A stretch of DNA of 23,767 bases, taken from positions 1 to 23,767 of the forward strand of contig CAYFIY010000020.1 in the NCBI GenBank assembly GCA_964343275.1, written 5' to 3'. Below are positions 15,212 to 23,420 of this stretch, piece after piece; the first letter of the stretch is position 1, and every line of letters begins with the position of its first letter. The position numbers and the translations under genes are program-made. The notes below the pieces were generated by a model. It did not search any database and was not told the DNA's origin. It saw only the letters and a list, made by a program, of their open reading frames with translations. The DNA comes from Hadarchaeum sp964343275. GTDB lineage: Archaea > Hadarchaeota > Hadarchaeia > Hadarchaeales > Hadarchaeaceae.

Positions 15212-16591
15212 TTAACTCTTCGGTCGCAAATACTTCTCGATGAACTTTGGATCGATGCGTTTGAGCTCGGCCGTTGGTAGTGTTCGCAAAAGTTCCCATC
15301 CGAGGTCAAGGGTGGTTTCAATCAATCTGTCATCCTCTCGACCCTGATTAATGAACTCGCGCTCAAACCTATCCGCGAAGTTGAGATAGCTCTTGTCTCT
15401 CTCTGTGAGGGCATCTTCGCCGACAACGGCCACGAGAGCGCGTATGTCCCTCCCTTCGGCATAAGCTGCATAAAGCTGGTTTGAGTCGTCAACGTGATCC
15501 TCCCGCGTGTGGCCTGCACCTATCCCATCCTTCATCAGCCTAGAAAGTGACGGCAGAGGATTGATTGGGGGGTAGAATCCTTTTCGGTGCAACTCTCGAT
15601 CCATCACAAGCTGACCCTCGGTTATGTATCCCGTTAAATCAGGAATGGGATGTGTAATATCATCGCCGGGCATGGTCAGAATTGGCATTTGAGTCACGGA
15701 GCCTTTTTTGCCGTTTATCCTGCCAGCTCGCTCGTACATTGTCGCGAGGTCCGTGTACATATAGCCTGGATAACCTCTTCTCCCAGGAACTTCGCTGCGA
15801 GCCGCCGATACCTCTCGAAGGGCTTCACAGTAGTTGGTCAAGTCCGTGAGGATCACTAGTACATCCATACCTTGGGTGAACGCTAAGTGTTCGGCAGTAG
15901 TTAGGGCAAGTCTTGGGGTTAATATGCGCTCGATTGCAGGGTCATTGGCCAGGTTCAGAAAAACAGTTGTACGCTCAAGTGCACCGCTTCTTTCAAAGTC
16001 CCGCATGAAGAACGCCGCCTCTTCGTGTGTTATTCCCATCCCGCAAAAAACCACTGCAAACTTCCCTTCCTCGCCCAAAACCTTGGCTTGCCTGGCTATC
16101 TGGGCGGCGAGTTCATTATGTGGCAAACCAGCTCCTGAGAAAATGGGCAACTTTTGCCCTCTGACGAGGGTATTCATACCATCTATTACAGAGACGCCGG
16201 TCTGTATGAACTCGCTCGGATATTCGCGCGCGGCTGGATTTATCGGGCTCCCATGTATATCCTGCTCTTCCTCGAAGATTGGTTTCGGTCCACCGTCTAT
16301 CGGGGCGCCTCTGCCGTTGAATGCCCGTCCAAGCAGTTCGAGACCCACACCAAATTTGACCGTCTCTCCCGTGAATCTAACCTTTGTCTTGAAAGTATCT
16401 ATTCCACTTGTGCCCTCGTAAACTTGCACAACAGCGTGGTCCTCATAAGCGTCCAGCACTTGTCCGTGCTTTATCTCTCCACTTGGCGTGATGGCCTCTA
16501 CCACCTCTCCATATGCTACGCCGCTGACCCCTTCGACTATCATGAGAGGGCCAGCAACCTCAGCAACAGTCAAGTACTCCCTTGCCTTCAT
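15212..16591 (-). CDS. atpB: A-type ATP synthase subunit B
   Basis: Subunit B is the regulatory, non-catalytic nucleotide-binding subunit of the A1 head (A3B3). Seen: TVAEVAGPLMIVEGVSGVAYGE at the start, IDGMNTLVRGQKLPIFSGAGLPHNELAAQIARQA (the degenerate P-loop region with no GKT), SEVPGRRGYPGYMYTDLATMYERAGRI, TMPGDDITHPIPDLTGYITEGQ and a C-terminal RLIETTLDLGWELLRTLP. I set the start at ATG 16591 (459 residues) rather than GTG 16621: family members begin just before the AGPL strand, and GGTGA lies four bases before this ATG, immediately after the atpA stop at 16602-16604. atpA and atpB are thus a tight two-gene unit. Confidence 0.96.
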   Translation of the reverse strand: MKAREYLTVAEVAGPLMIVEGVSGVAYGEVVEAITPSGEIKHGQVLDAYEDHAVVQVYEGTSGIDTFKTKVRFTGETVKFGVGLELLGRAFNGRGAPIDGGPKPIFEEEQDIHGSPINPAAREYPSEFIQTGVSVIDGMNTLVRGQKLPIFSGAGLPHNELAAQIARQAKVLGEEGKFAVVFCGMGITHEEAAFFMRDFERSGALERTTVFLNLANDPAIERILTPRLALTTAEHLAFTQGMDVLVILTDLTNYCEALREVSAARSEVPGRRGYPGYMYTDLATMYERAGRINGKKGSVTQMPILTMPGDDITHPIPDLTGYITEGQLVMDRELHRKGFYPPINPLPSLSRLMKDGIGAGHTREDHVDDSNQLYAAYAEGRDIRALVAVVGEDALTERDKSYLNFADRFEREFINQGREDDRLIETTLDLGWELLRTLPTAELKRIDPKFIEKYLRPKS

Positions 16592-16601
16592 GGTTTCACC
16601 A

Positions 16602-18395
16602 TTAACTCTTAATTTTCTCACCCGAAGCTTTTATCCTCATCAAAGCATCGAATTGCTCTTTAAGCTGCTTTTCCATCCTACCGTACTCCTTTGCGAACTC
16701 CTCCTTCGGGAGTCTTTTCATCCTAGCGATATCTTCTTTTATAGGTAGTTTGTTGATTTCCCCCACAGAGATGCCGCGCTTCGCTGATTCAATGGAATTT
16801 CGGTTGAAATCTAACACCAGTTTTAACATCCTAAGCTGTTTCTCTGCTCCACAGTAAGTATCGACTTCATGAAAAGCGAACTGCTGAAGAAGATCCTCGC
16901 GCATCATGCGGGTAGATTCGAGCAAGGCGCGTTCAGTCTCGGGTAGGGCATCAGGTCCGACAAGCTTCACTATTTCATCGAGCTCGGCCTCTTTTTGGAG
17001 CATCGCTATCGATTCATCGCGTAAAGGTTTCCAATCTTCATTAAGTTTTTGTTTCCACCACTCGCGAACATTATCCAAGTAGAGTGAGTAACTAGTCAGC
17101 CAATTTATGGCTGGGAAATGACGGCGGTCTGCTAAAGATGTGTCGAGCGCCCAGAACACCTTAACTATTCTTAGTGTATTTTGAGATACCGGTTCCGATA
17201 GGTCTCCACCTGGCGGTGAAACTGCACCGAGGATCGTTAAGGATCCGAAACGTTCGTCGCTGCCCAGTGTCTGTACACGGCCAGCTCTTTCATAGAACTC
17301 CGCCAGTCGTGAAGCTAAATATGCGGGGAAGCCCTCTTCGCCTGGCATCTCTTCCAGTCTTCCAGATATCTCACGCATCGCTTCGGCCCATCGCGAACTG
17401 GAGTCAGCCATCAGTGCCACATCATACCCCATGTCGCGGAAGTACTCGGCGATGGTAACACCGGTGTAGACTCCCGCTTCCCTGGCAGCGACTGGCATGT
17501 TGGAAGTGTTAGCTATGAGTGTAGTTCTTTCCATCAAGGACTCTCCCGTTCTGGGATCTTTCAGTTCGGGGAAGTGCACTAGCACGTCGCACATCTCGTT
17601 ACCTCGCTCGCCGGCACCGACATATGTTACGATATCAGCATTGGCCCACTTGGCGACCTGATGTAAAAAAACAGTTTTCCCGGTACCAAAGCCACCTGGA
17701 ATCGCACCCGTCCCGCCTTTTGCAATCGGGAAAAAGGTATCAGCGATGCGCTGTCCAGTTAACAGTGGCTCTCTTGGGTCGAACATCTTCTTGAACGGAC
17801 GCGCTTTTCGTACTGGCCATATTTGCATCATTGAGATATCCCGTCTCCCATCAGAATTTTCGACTGTGGCGATGATATCCTCGACTTTATGTGACCCATC
17901 CATAATCTCAATAACTTTACCCCCCATACCTGGCGGAACCAATATCCTGTGCTCTATGATCTTGCTCTCCTTTACCGTTCCCAAAATGTCACCTTCCATG
18001 ACTTCGTTGCCTTTCTTGATCTTTGGCGCGAACTCCCACTTTTTATCGCGAGGCAAAGCGTGAGCAAAGACGCCACGCTTGATCATGTCTCCAACCTCGG
18101 CTTTAATGACGGTAAGCGGTCGTTGCGTGCCATCGTAGATTGCGCCGATAAGCCCAGGGCCAAGTTCGACCGAAAGTGGTTTTCCGGTGCCCTCTACCTT
18201 CTCGGCGGGTTTTATGCCTGTTGTTTCCTCGTAGACTTGAATGGTCGCACGGTTCCCAGCGAGGCCTATTATCTCCCCCATTAATCCCTGCTCACCGACT
18301 TTCACTAGTTCGTACATCTCAGAGCCACGCATGTCGTCGGCTATAACCACTGGACCGGTAATCCTGTTTATTTTTCCCAAACTTATACCTCTCAC
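16602..18395 (-). CDS. atpA: A-type ATP synthase subunit A (catalytic)
   Basis: Subunit A carries the catalytic sites of the A1 head. At 597 residues it has the normal length, with the A-type nonhomologous insert (about residues 115-185, ALPRDKKWEFAPKI ... HRILVPPGMGGKV). Walker A is GGFGTGKT at residues 234-241; GAGERGNEM, ADSSSRWAEAMREISGRLEEMPGEEG and LGAVSPPGGDLSEPV follow as expected. Most archaeal A subunits have GPFGSGKT, so residue 235 here is Gly rather than Pro and 238 is Thr rather than Ser. The start is GTG at 18395; the palindromic TATA element centred at 18418 is at leaderless spacing. No intein is present. It leads the minus-strand atpAB unit, away from the other ATPase genes. 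Confidence 0.97.
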   Translation of the reverse strand: MRGISLGKINRITGPVVIADDMRGSEMYELVKVGEQGLMGEIIGLAGNRATIQVYEETTGIKPAEKVEGTGKPLSVELGPGLIGAIYDGTQRPLTVIKAEVGDMIKRGVFAHALPRDKKWEFAPKIKKGNEVMEGDILGTVKESKIIEHRILVPPGMGGKVIEIMDGSHKVEDIIATVENSDGRRDISMMQIWPVRKARPFKKMFDPREPLLTGQRIADTFFPIAKGGTGAIPGGFGTGKTVFLHQVAKWANADIVTYVGAGERGNEMCDVLVHFPELKDPRTGESLMERTTLIANTSNMPVAAREAGVYTGVTIAEYFRDMGYDVALMADSSSRWAEAMREISGRLEEMPGEEGFPAYLASRLAEFYERAGRVQTLGSDERFGSLTILGAVSPPGGDLSEPVSQNTLRIVKVFWALDTSLADRRHFPAINWLTSYSLYLDNVREWWKQKLNEDWKPLRDESIAMLQKEAELDEIVKLVGPDALPETERALLESTRMMREDLLQQFAFHEVDTYCGAEKQLRMLKLVLDFNRNSIESAKRGISVGEINKLPIKEDIARMKRLPKEEFAKEYGRMEKQLKEQFDALMRIKASGEKIKS

Positions 18396-18414
18396 TTAAG
18401 TTATCTTTGCTATT

Positions 18415-18422
18415 TTTATAAA
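18415..18422. promoter_or_regulatory. Palindromic TATA element between divergent atpAB and atpHIKECFD
   Basis: TTTATAAA is a perfect 8-bp palindrome. On the minus strand its centre is about 24 bases from the atpA GTG, predicting a leaderless atpAB message. On the plus strand it predicts initiation near 18443, which leaves a short leader with the Shine-Dalgarno-like GGTGGA before atpH ATG at 18484/18487. It is the only evident TATA element in the gap, so it may serve both units. Confidence 0.5.
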
Positions 18423-18486
18423 CTATCCCATTATGTTTTTAAGTGCTGCTATCCTTATTGCCAAGAGGGATCTGGACGGTGGAATG

Positions 18487-18798
18487 ATGGTTGAAGAAAG
18501 CCTCCGCATGATTTTTGAGGTAGAGGAAAAAGCAAAGGAGCAATTCCAAAAAGCGCAACTTGAAGCCTCGTCTGTTCTAGACTCCGCTCGAAAAGAATCT
18601 GAGAAGATCAAGGAGAAGTCCAAGCTCGAGGCGAAGACTAAAATCGAGAAGGTAATTGAGGAGTCAAGGCAAAAGGCTGAGGTCGGGATACAAGAACTGC
18701 TAAGCGAGGCGAAGAAAAAGTCACTGGCAATGGAACGAAAGGCTAAAACGCGGAGCGAAGAGGCCATCAAGTTAATCGTGGACACTATCGTTGGGTGA
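18487..18798 (+). CDS. atpH: A-type ATP synthase subunit H (peripheral stalk)
   Basis: The product is an almost unbroken charged coiled coil (EESLRMIFEVEEKAKEQFQKA through KAKTRSEEAIKLIVDTI), as in the archaeal H subunit that pairs with subunit E to form the peripheral stalk. With ATG at 18487 it has 103 residues, the usual family size. A longer frame from ATG 18433 would add MFLSAAILIAKRDLDGG, but that codon lies before the transcription start predicted from the TATA element at 18415-18422, and GGTGG at 18479-18483 precedes 18484/18487. ATG at 18484 would add one residue. It overlaps or abuts atpI, and begins the seven-gene plus-strand unit. Confidence 0.85.
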   Translation: MVEESLRMIFEVEEKAKEQFQKAQLEASSVLDSARKESEKIKEKSKLEAKTKIEKVIEESRQKAEVGIQELLSEAKKKSLAMERKAKTRSEEAIKLIVDTIVG

Positions 18799-18802
18799 CT
18801 TG

Positions 18803-20836
18803 GTGTTAAAAACAGCAAGAATGAAGAAGTTTCGCATTATCTTTTCTATGCAGGCACGTGACAAAGTAGTCGCGAGACTGCATGGGGCAGGCGTTGTCCA
18901 GCTCAAGGAAATTTCAGGCTTGGAGTTGTCTCGGAACGCCCTCAGTGAGGAAGTGTTTGAGATTTCATCCTTGCTTGCGAAGTTCAGGGATATGGGGGGG
19001 TTCCTAGGGCAACCTGCAGAAAAGACGGCTAAAGTTAAGGAGTTTACGCTTGAGCAAATATTGAAATTAGCAAAAGAGAGCCTTGACGAGTTAGAGCCAA
19101 ATGTGGGCCAGCTTAAGGAAAAAAGCGATCAGCTCTCTCGAATGCATCAGGATTTACTCTCCAAACTTGAAACGCTCGAAAGCTTTAAAGAAATAAAATT
19201 TCCTTTGTCTCATCTACGTTCAACTGACGAGATTCAGCTTACCGTCGGACGCATTGCCGAGGAGCAAGTCGAAGAATTCTCAAGTGTGGCCGATGAGGCG
19301 CTGGCGGAGCGAATCTTTATCTCAAGCATAGGGACGGGGAAGATAATAACTGTTATTGTAGCGTGCCATGTCCGAGATTATCGGAAGCTGTCCCCGGTGC
19401 TTTATCGCTACGATATTGAAATATTGGAGATTCCGGGGGGGGCTGGTCCGCCTGCGGAGGCTATACAAGATATTGAAAAACAACTGGCAGGGGTTGAAAA
19501 GCAACGTCAAGACTTAGAACAGGCTGTTGGAGACATGGCTAAAACAAAGTCAAAAGAAGTTTTCAAAGTTATGGAACTACTGGAAATCCAGAAGGAACGA
19601 CTAGAAGGTGTAAGTCTTTTCGGTTATACGGACGCCACCACGATGGCTGAGGGGTGGGTCAAAATAAAAAAAGTGGCCCATCTTGAGAAGATATTAAGCA
19701 GCGCGACAAAAGGTCACCAAATTTTTCGAACTTATGAACCGGAAAAAGCAGAGGTGGAATCAGTTCCCATTGAACTGGAAAATCCCAAGGTAGTGTCGGA
19801 CTTCGAGTTCGTCACCGGGATGTATGGCTTGGCCAAGTACGACGAAATAGATCCTACACCTTTTCTGAGCTTCACCTTCGCGTTGTTCTTTGCAATAGCT
19901 CTATCAGACGCTGGTTATGGTGTGGCGCTAGGGATCTTCATGATATCGGGCGTACAGATATCTAAAATATTTCCGAAAGGTCTCCGGCGGATGATGACAG
20001 TTTGCGCGATATTCACAGTGGTAGTTGGCATCCTAATAGGAGGGTGGTTCGGGTTTGGGCAGGGCCTGTGGGTGAACCCAATTCAGCGACCGATTCCGCT
20101 GCTTAAGTTGGTCATCTTCATAGGTATCTTTCATCTCATCGCCGCATTTGGACTAGTTGGGGTAATAAAGGACATCTTTAGGAAGGATTGGAAAAGTGTA
20201 ATATTCAATCGTCTTGCTCGAGTTATGCTCCTAATCGGCTTCTTCGGACTGGGCTTTTGCATTTTAGGCGTGGGATTGCATGAATTCGGTTTGAGCTATG
20301 CGTTTCCAAAAATAGGGCTTTTTCCCGCCTTCAACCCGCTTCTTTCGTCAGAATCCATCATCGTGGCGTTTAGGGCTCTCTTTTTCTCAGGTTTGGCAAT
20401 AGGCGTCGTGGGTGCAATTATAATGGGAAAAAATATTCAAGAAAAAGTTGGGGGACCTATTAGCTTCATTTATGGTATAACAGGGTTGATAGCTGATGTG
20501 ACTTCCTATTCTAGGCTTCTGGCCCTGGGAATAGCTACTGGAGTAATAGCTTTTTCGATAAATTTCATCCTTAGCATAATGTGGACTAGCGCAGTGGTTC
20601 CAAATCTTTCTTTCTCGCCAAGCATAGTAATAGCGGTTTTGGCATTTATTGCGATTGGGTTTGTATTCATAGCTGCCCACAGTTTTAATATATTTATTAA
20701 TTCTCTCGGTGCCTACATTCATACCATGCGTTTGCACTTTGCCGAGTTTTTTGGAAAATTTTACGAGTCGGGAGGGGAAAAGTTCGCTCCCTTTAAAGCT
20801 AAAAGGATGTTCACCCAAGTAGAAGGAGGTGAATGA
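18803..20836 (+). CDS. atpI: A-type ATP synthase subunit I (a-subunit homologue)
   Basis: Subunit I is the membrane stator that forms the ion half-channels against the K ring. The protein has a long cytoplasmic N-terminal part with coiled coils (about residues 60-115 and 215-260) and a C-terminal membrane half from about residue 345 with seven or eight hydrophobic helices, beginning FLSFTFALFFAIALSDAGYG. The essential arginine is R571 in DVTSYSRLLALG. The C-terminus LHFAEFFGKFYESGGEKFAPF is typical. GTG at 18803 (677 residues) follows GGGTGA, which also contains the atpH stop; TTG at 18800 or 18791 are alternatives. Normal length, no truncation. Confidence 0.95.
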   Translation: MLKTARMKKFRIIFSMQARDKVVARLHGAGVVQLKEISGLELSRNALSEEVFEISSLLAKFRDMGGFLGQPAEKTAKVKEFTLEQILKLAKESLDELEPNVGQLKEKSDQLSRMHQDLLSKLETLESFKEIKFPLSHLRSTDEIQLTVGRIAEEQVEEFSSVADEALAERIFISSIGTGKIITVIVACHVRDYRKLSPVLYRYDIEILEIPGGAGPPAEAIQDIEKQLAGVEKQRQDLEQAVGDMAKTKSKEVFKVMELLEIQKERLEGVSLFGYTDATTMAEGWVKIKKVAHLEKILSSATKGHQIFRTYEPEKAEVESVPIELENPKVVSDFEFVTGMYGLAKYDEIDPTPFLSFTFALFFAIALSDAGYGVALGIFMISGVQISKIFPKGLRRMMTVCAIFTVVVGILIGGWFGFGQGLWVNPIQRPIPLLKLVIFIGIFHLIAAFGLVGVIKDIFRKDWKSVIFNRLARVMLLIGFFGLGFCILGVGLHEFGLSYAFPKIGLFPAFNPLLSSESIIVAFRALFFSGLAIGVVGAIIMGKNIQEKVGGPISFIYGITGLIADVTSYSRLLALGIATGVIAFSINFILSIMWTSAVVPNLSFSPSIVIAVLAFIAIGFVFIAAHSFNIFINSLGAYIHTMRLHFAEFFGKFYESGGEKFAPFKAKRMFTQVEGGE

Positions 20837-20837
20837 T

Positions 20838-21320
20838 TTGGCAGGAGAAGAAGTTCTGATAGCATTGGCAGCAGGATTGGCGGTGGTCATCCCTGGGATT
20901 TTCTCTGCATTTGGTGTCGGGATGACAGGGGTTGCAGCAGCAGCGGTATCAGCTGAAGATCCGAAGAAGTTCTCAAAGCTCTTCGTGCTTGAGGTGCTCC
21001 CAGGAACGCAGGGAATCTACGGTTTCGTAGCTGGTTTCTTGATAATGTTTGCTGCCTACCCAGCAGTTGTATCCAAAATAGCTGGAGACGTGACTTTTGC
21101 ATGGATGGGCTTAGCAGTACTGGCAGCAGCCGTTCCATCCATTATACAAGGGGTTACAGCAATCCTACAGGGGAAGGTCGCTACTGCGGGTGTCAGCGCC
21201 GTCGCAAAAAGGCCAGAAGTGTTCAGCCAAAGTATGATGTACACTGTAATGGTGGAGCTTTACGCTATCTTGGGCCTTTTGGCAACGATTTTGATTCTAT
21301 CGAGCATCGGTGCGATGTAA
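20838..21320 (+). CDS. atpK: A-type ATP synthase subunit K (double-hairpin proteolipid, Na+-type residues)
   Basis: This rotor-ring proteolipid has 160 residues and four membrane helices in two hairpins, the V-type duplicated form. Helix 4 has the ion-binding Glu140 (VELYAILG). Hairpin 1 has LPGTQGIYG with Leu54, Thr57, Gln58 and Tyr61; Gln111 lies 29 residues before Glu140. These correspond in motif and local spacing to Leu61, Thr64, Gln65, Tyr68, Gln110 and Glu139, the Na+ site of E. hirae NtpK, so Na+ coupling is a reasonable inference. An extra Glu52 sits two residues before Leu54. TTG at 20838 is chosen because AGGAGGTGA (20824-20832) is five bases upstream; the in-frame GTG at 20829 lies inside that site. 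Confidence 0.95.
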   Translation: MAGEEVLIALAAGLAVVIPGIFSAFGVGMTGVAAAAVSAEDPKKFSKLFVLEVLPGTQGIYGFVAGFLIMFAAYPAVVSKIAGDVTFAWMGLAVLAAAVPSIIQGVTAILQGKVATAGVSAVAKRPEVFSQSMMYTVMVELYAILGLLATILILSSIGAM

Positions 21321-21335
21321 AAGGAGGGCTAAAGT

Positions 21336-21965
21336 TTGGCGATAGAGAAGGGTGCACAGCTCATAGTTGAGAATATCCTCAAGGATGCCGAGGAGAAATC
21401 AGCGGGTATAGTCCAAAATGCCAAGAAAGAGGTACGCACTCTACTTGATGCTGCTCGTATTAGCGCGAGAGAGGAGGAAGAAAGAGAGTTGAAAGAGGCA
21501 CATGCGCAAGGAAATCATATTTACGAAGAGTTGCTCGCTGAAGGTAGGTTGAGGGCAAGAAGGGAGATACTACGGAAGAGAGAGATGCTTATAGATGCGG
21601 TCATAAAAGAGGCCGGAAAAAAACTTGCGGATTACGCATCTTCGGCGAAATATAAAAAAGATCTAGTTCGCATGGTAGGAAGCGCTTGCAAAAAGCTCGG
21701 CTCGAACAAAATTGTAATTAGAGCTAATCCCCGTGATTTAAAAAATCTAGAAAAATCAAAGGACCAAATATTGCGAGAACTTGGCGAGGATGAAAAGGCT
21801 GCCAGCATCACCTTCGGTGAATCAATCCAGACCGTCGGTGGGATAAGACTCGGAACTCACGATGGCAAGGTAGAAATTGACGAGACGTTTGAGGGTAAGA
21901 TGCGAATGGAAATCGAAGCCTTGCGAGTGAAGGTTGCAAGGGTCCTATCCGAAGGGTCTAAATGA
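21336..21965 (+). CDS. atpE: A-type ATP synthase subunit E (peripheral stalk)
   Basis: The 209-residue protein has an N-terminal charged helix (about residues 10-95, with EEKSAGIVQNAKKEVRTLL and RARREILRKREMLIDAV) and a C-terminal globular domain ending in GGIRLGTHDGKVEIDETFEGKMRMEIEALRVKVARVL. The motif GGhxhxxxDGKhxhxxTFExRh is characteristic of subunit E. It pairs with subunit H to hold the A3B3 head. Start is TTG at 21336, with AGGAGGG at 21322-21328 and a seven-base spacer. It overlaps atpC by four bases (ATGA). Confidence 0.95.
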   Translation: MAIEKGAQLIVENILKDAEEKSAGIVQNAKKEVRTLLDAARISAREEEERELKEAHAQGNHIYEELLAEGRLRARREILRKREMLIDAVIKEAGKKLADYASSAKYKKDLVRMVGSACKKLGSNKIVIRANPRDLKNLEKSKDQILRELGEDEKAASITFGESIQTVGGIRLGTHDGKVEIDETFEGKMRMEIEALRVKVARVLSEGSK

Positions 21966-23095
21966 TTGAGGTCCTAGTTCTCATCTTCGGTTTGATTGGT
22001 GCCCTTTTTGCTTGGGTGATCATTAGTGCTAGACGCTCTCTAGCCTATGTATTCTGTAATGCTACGATTAGTGCTTGGGAGGCAAGGTTGCTTTCCGAAT
22101 CTCGATTGATGGAGTTCGCCGATGCCCCGAAAATTATGAATGTGTTCTCCGCTCTGGAAGACACGGAATATCGGGCGCAGCTCTTGGAAATTACAAAAGA
22201 CGAGAAGGTTGACATTTTTGCAGTGGAACGAGCGCTGAGGGAAAGTGTGAACACGCGTTTTCGTGAACTCCTAAACATGACGCCAAATGTGCGCAAAGGA
22301 ACTATTTCGAGATTACTCCAGCGGGTGGACCTTTGGAATCTCAAGGCCATAATCACAATGATTCACAACAATGTCCCAGTGAACCAGAGACTTCACGGTT
22401 TGCTTCCTTCACCTATAATGTCTCCTCAAAGGCTGGAGATTCTCGCGTCAGCCGAAGATCTGGATAGATTACTCGAGTTTTTGAAGGGCAGTGAATACTT
22501 CGATGTTATTTCGTCGACATTAGGCGAATACGAGAAGCTTGGACTAATCGTCCTGCTCTCAGCCCTTGATAAGCACTATTTCACAAGCTTGTGGAAGGAT
22601 GTGAAGTCTAAGCGGCATCAGCGTTCAATTTTGAAGTCGATAGTTGGTTACGAGATAGACTCCGTTAACGTCAAACTGATTTTGCGGCTAAAGCAGGAAG
22701 GAGTTCCACGCGATGAGATTGATAGGTATGTAGTTAGGCCCTCTTACGAGATCAATGAAGCAATGCTGAAGGCAATGATTGTAGCAGAAGATATCCGCAC
22801 GGCCGTGCACATGATACATATTACAAAATATGGGAAACTCCTATCCGATTATATCTCTAAAATAGAAAAACATGGCATCCCCGCTGCTGAGCGGCTTCTA
22901 GACGAGGCATATCTAAAGTTATGCAGATGGATTGAATTTACAAATTTTTTCGGAATAGCTCCTATGATCTCGTTTATCAAATTGAAAGAGAACGAGATGA
23001 AGAATCTCCGCTCTATTATTAAGCTCAAGGCAGATCAGGTGGAGCCATCTAAAATAAAGGAAAAAATCAAAAAGGTGCCGAAAGTTGAGTTATAA
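21962..23095 (+). CDS. atpC: A-type ATP synthase subunit C (d-like, rotor collar)
   Basis: Subunit C couples the central stalk to the K ring. The 377-residue helical protein has the family features: YVFCNATISAWEARLLSESRLMEF, repeated helical bundles, RLHGLLPSPIM, and a C-terminal IEFTNFFGIAPMISFIKLKENEMKNLRSI, the usual YxxxKExExxNhR-like end. Residues about 3-23 (EVLVLIFGLIGALFAWVIISA) form a strongly hydrophobic stretch, probably a membrane anchor, which is present in some archaeal C subunits but not in all. ATG overlaps the atpE stop (ATGA). The basic tail (KIKEKIKKVPKVEL) overlaps the start of atpF. Confidence 0.92.
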   Translation: MIEVLVLIFGLIGALFAWVIISARRSLAYVFCNATISAWEARLLSESRLMEFADAPKIMNVFSALEDTEYRAQLLEITKDEKVDIFAVERALRESVNTRFRELLNMTPNVRKGTISRLLQRVDLWNLKAIITMIHNNVPVNQRLHGLLPSPIMSPQRLEILASAEDLDRLLEFLKGSEYFDVISSTLGEYEKLGLIVLLSALDKHYFTSLWKDVKSKRHQRSILKSIVGYEIDSVNVKLILRLKQEGVPRDEIDRYVVRPSYEINEAMLKAMIVAEDIRTAVHMIHITKYGKLLSDYISKIEKHGIPAAERLLDEAYLKLCRWIEFTNFFGIAPMISFIKLKENEMKNLRSIIKLKADQVEPSKIKEKIKKVPKVEL

Positions 23096-23420
23096 AATAG
23101 CAGCTATTGGCGACTCGGACAATGTGGCTGGCATGGCTTTGGCCGGTACGGCCTACACGCATGTGCACATATCAAAGGACAGTACGCTAGCGAAGCTTAA
23201 TGAATTTTTAGCTAGCGAAGAAATTGGCCTGATTATAATAACCCACCGAGTTGCAGACGATTTAGGGGTTGAATATCAACAGATAATCAGTAAAAAGAAG
23301 CTTTTGCCCCTCGTTCTCAGAATTCCAGATAAAACTGGCTATGCTCCAAAAGCCGACGAGCTTCGTGACATGATTAGAAGGACAGTTGGGGCCGAAATAG
23401 TTGTTAAGGAGGACGAGTAA
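23085..23420 (+). CDS. atpF: A-type ATP synthase subunit F
   Basis: Subunit F is the small Rossmann-like central-stalk protein that docks on subunit D. The 111-residue product has the family pattern: IAAIGDSDNVAGMALAGTAYTHV, a central IGLIIITHRVADDLG, LPLVLRIPDKTG, and a C-terminal helix DELRDMIRRTVGAEI. TTG at 23085 overlaps the atpC end by 11 bases and follows AGGTG with a seven-base spacer. It is followed directly by atpD rather than by atpA, which differs from the common archaeal order. Confidence 0.93.
   Translation: MSYKIAAIGDSDNVAGMALAGTAYTHVHISKDSTLAKLNEFLASEEIGLIIITHRVADDLGVEYQQIISKKKLLPLVLRIPDKTGYAPKADELRDMIRRTVGAEIVVKEDE

Noticed and set aside
15157..15243. 28-codon plus-strand frame after trpS (MKRMAPDLNDEDFELRAHFN)
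   Set aside because: It overlaps the 3' end of atpB on the other strand, and its would-be TATA (CTTAAATG) lies in the trpS terminator hairpin. Too short to support.
15834..16421. 195-codon plus-strand open frame opposite atpB
   Set aside because: It lies wholly antisense to the well-supported atpB, shows no family pattern and no start signals; it is a shadow of the codon usage of atpB.
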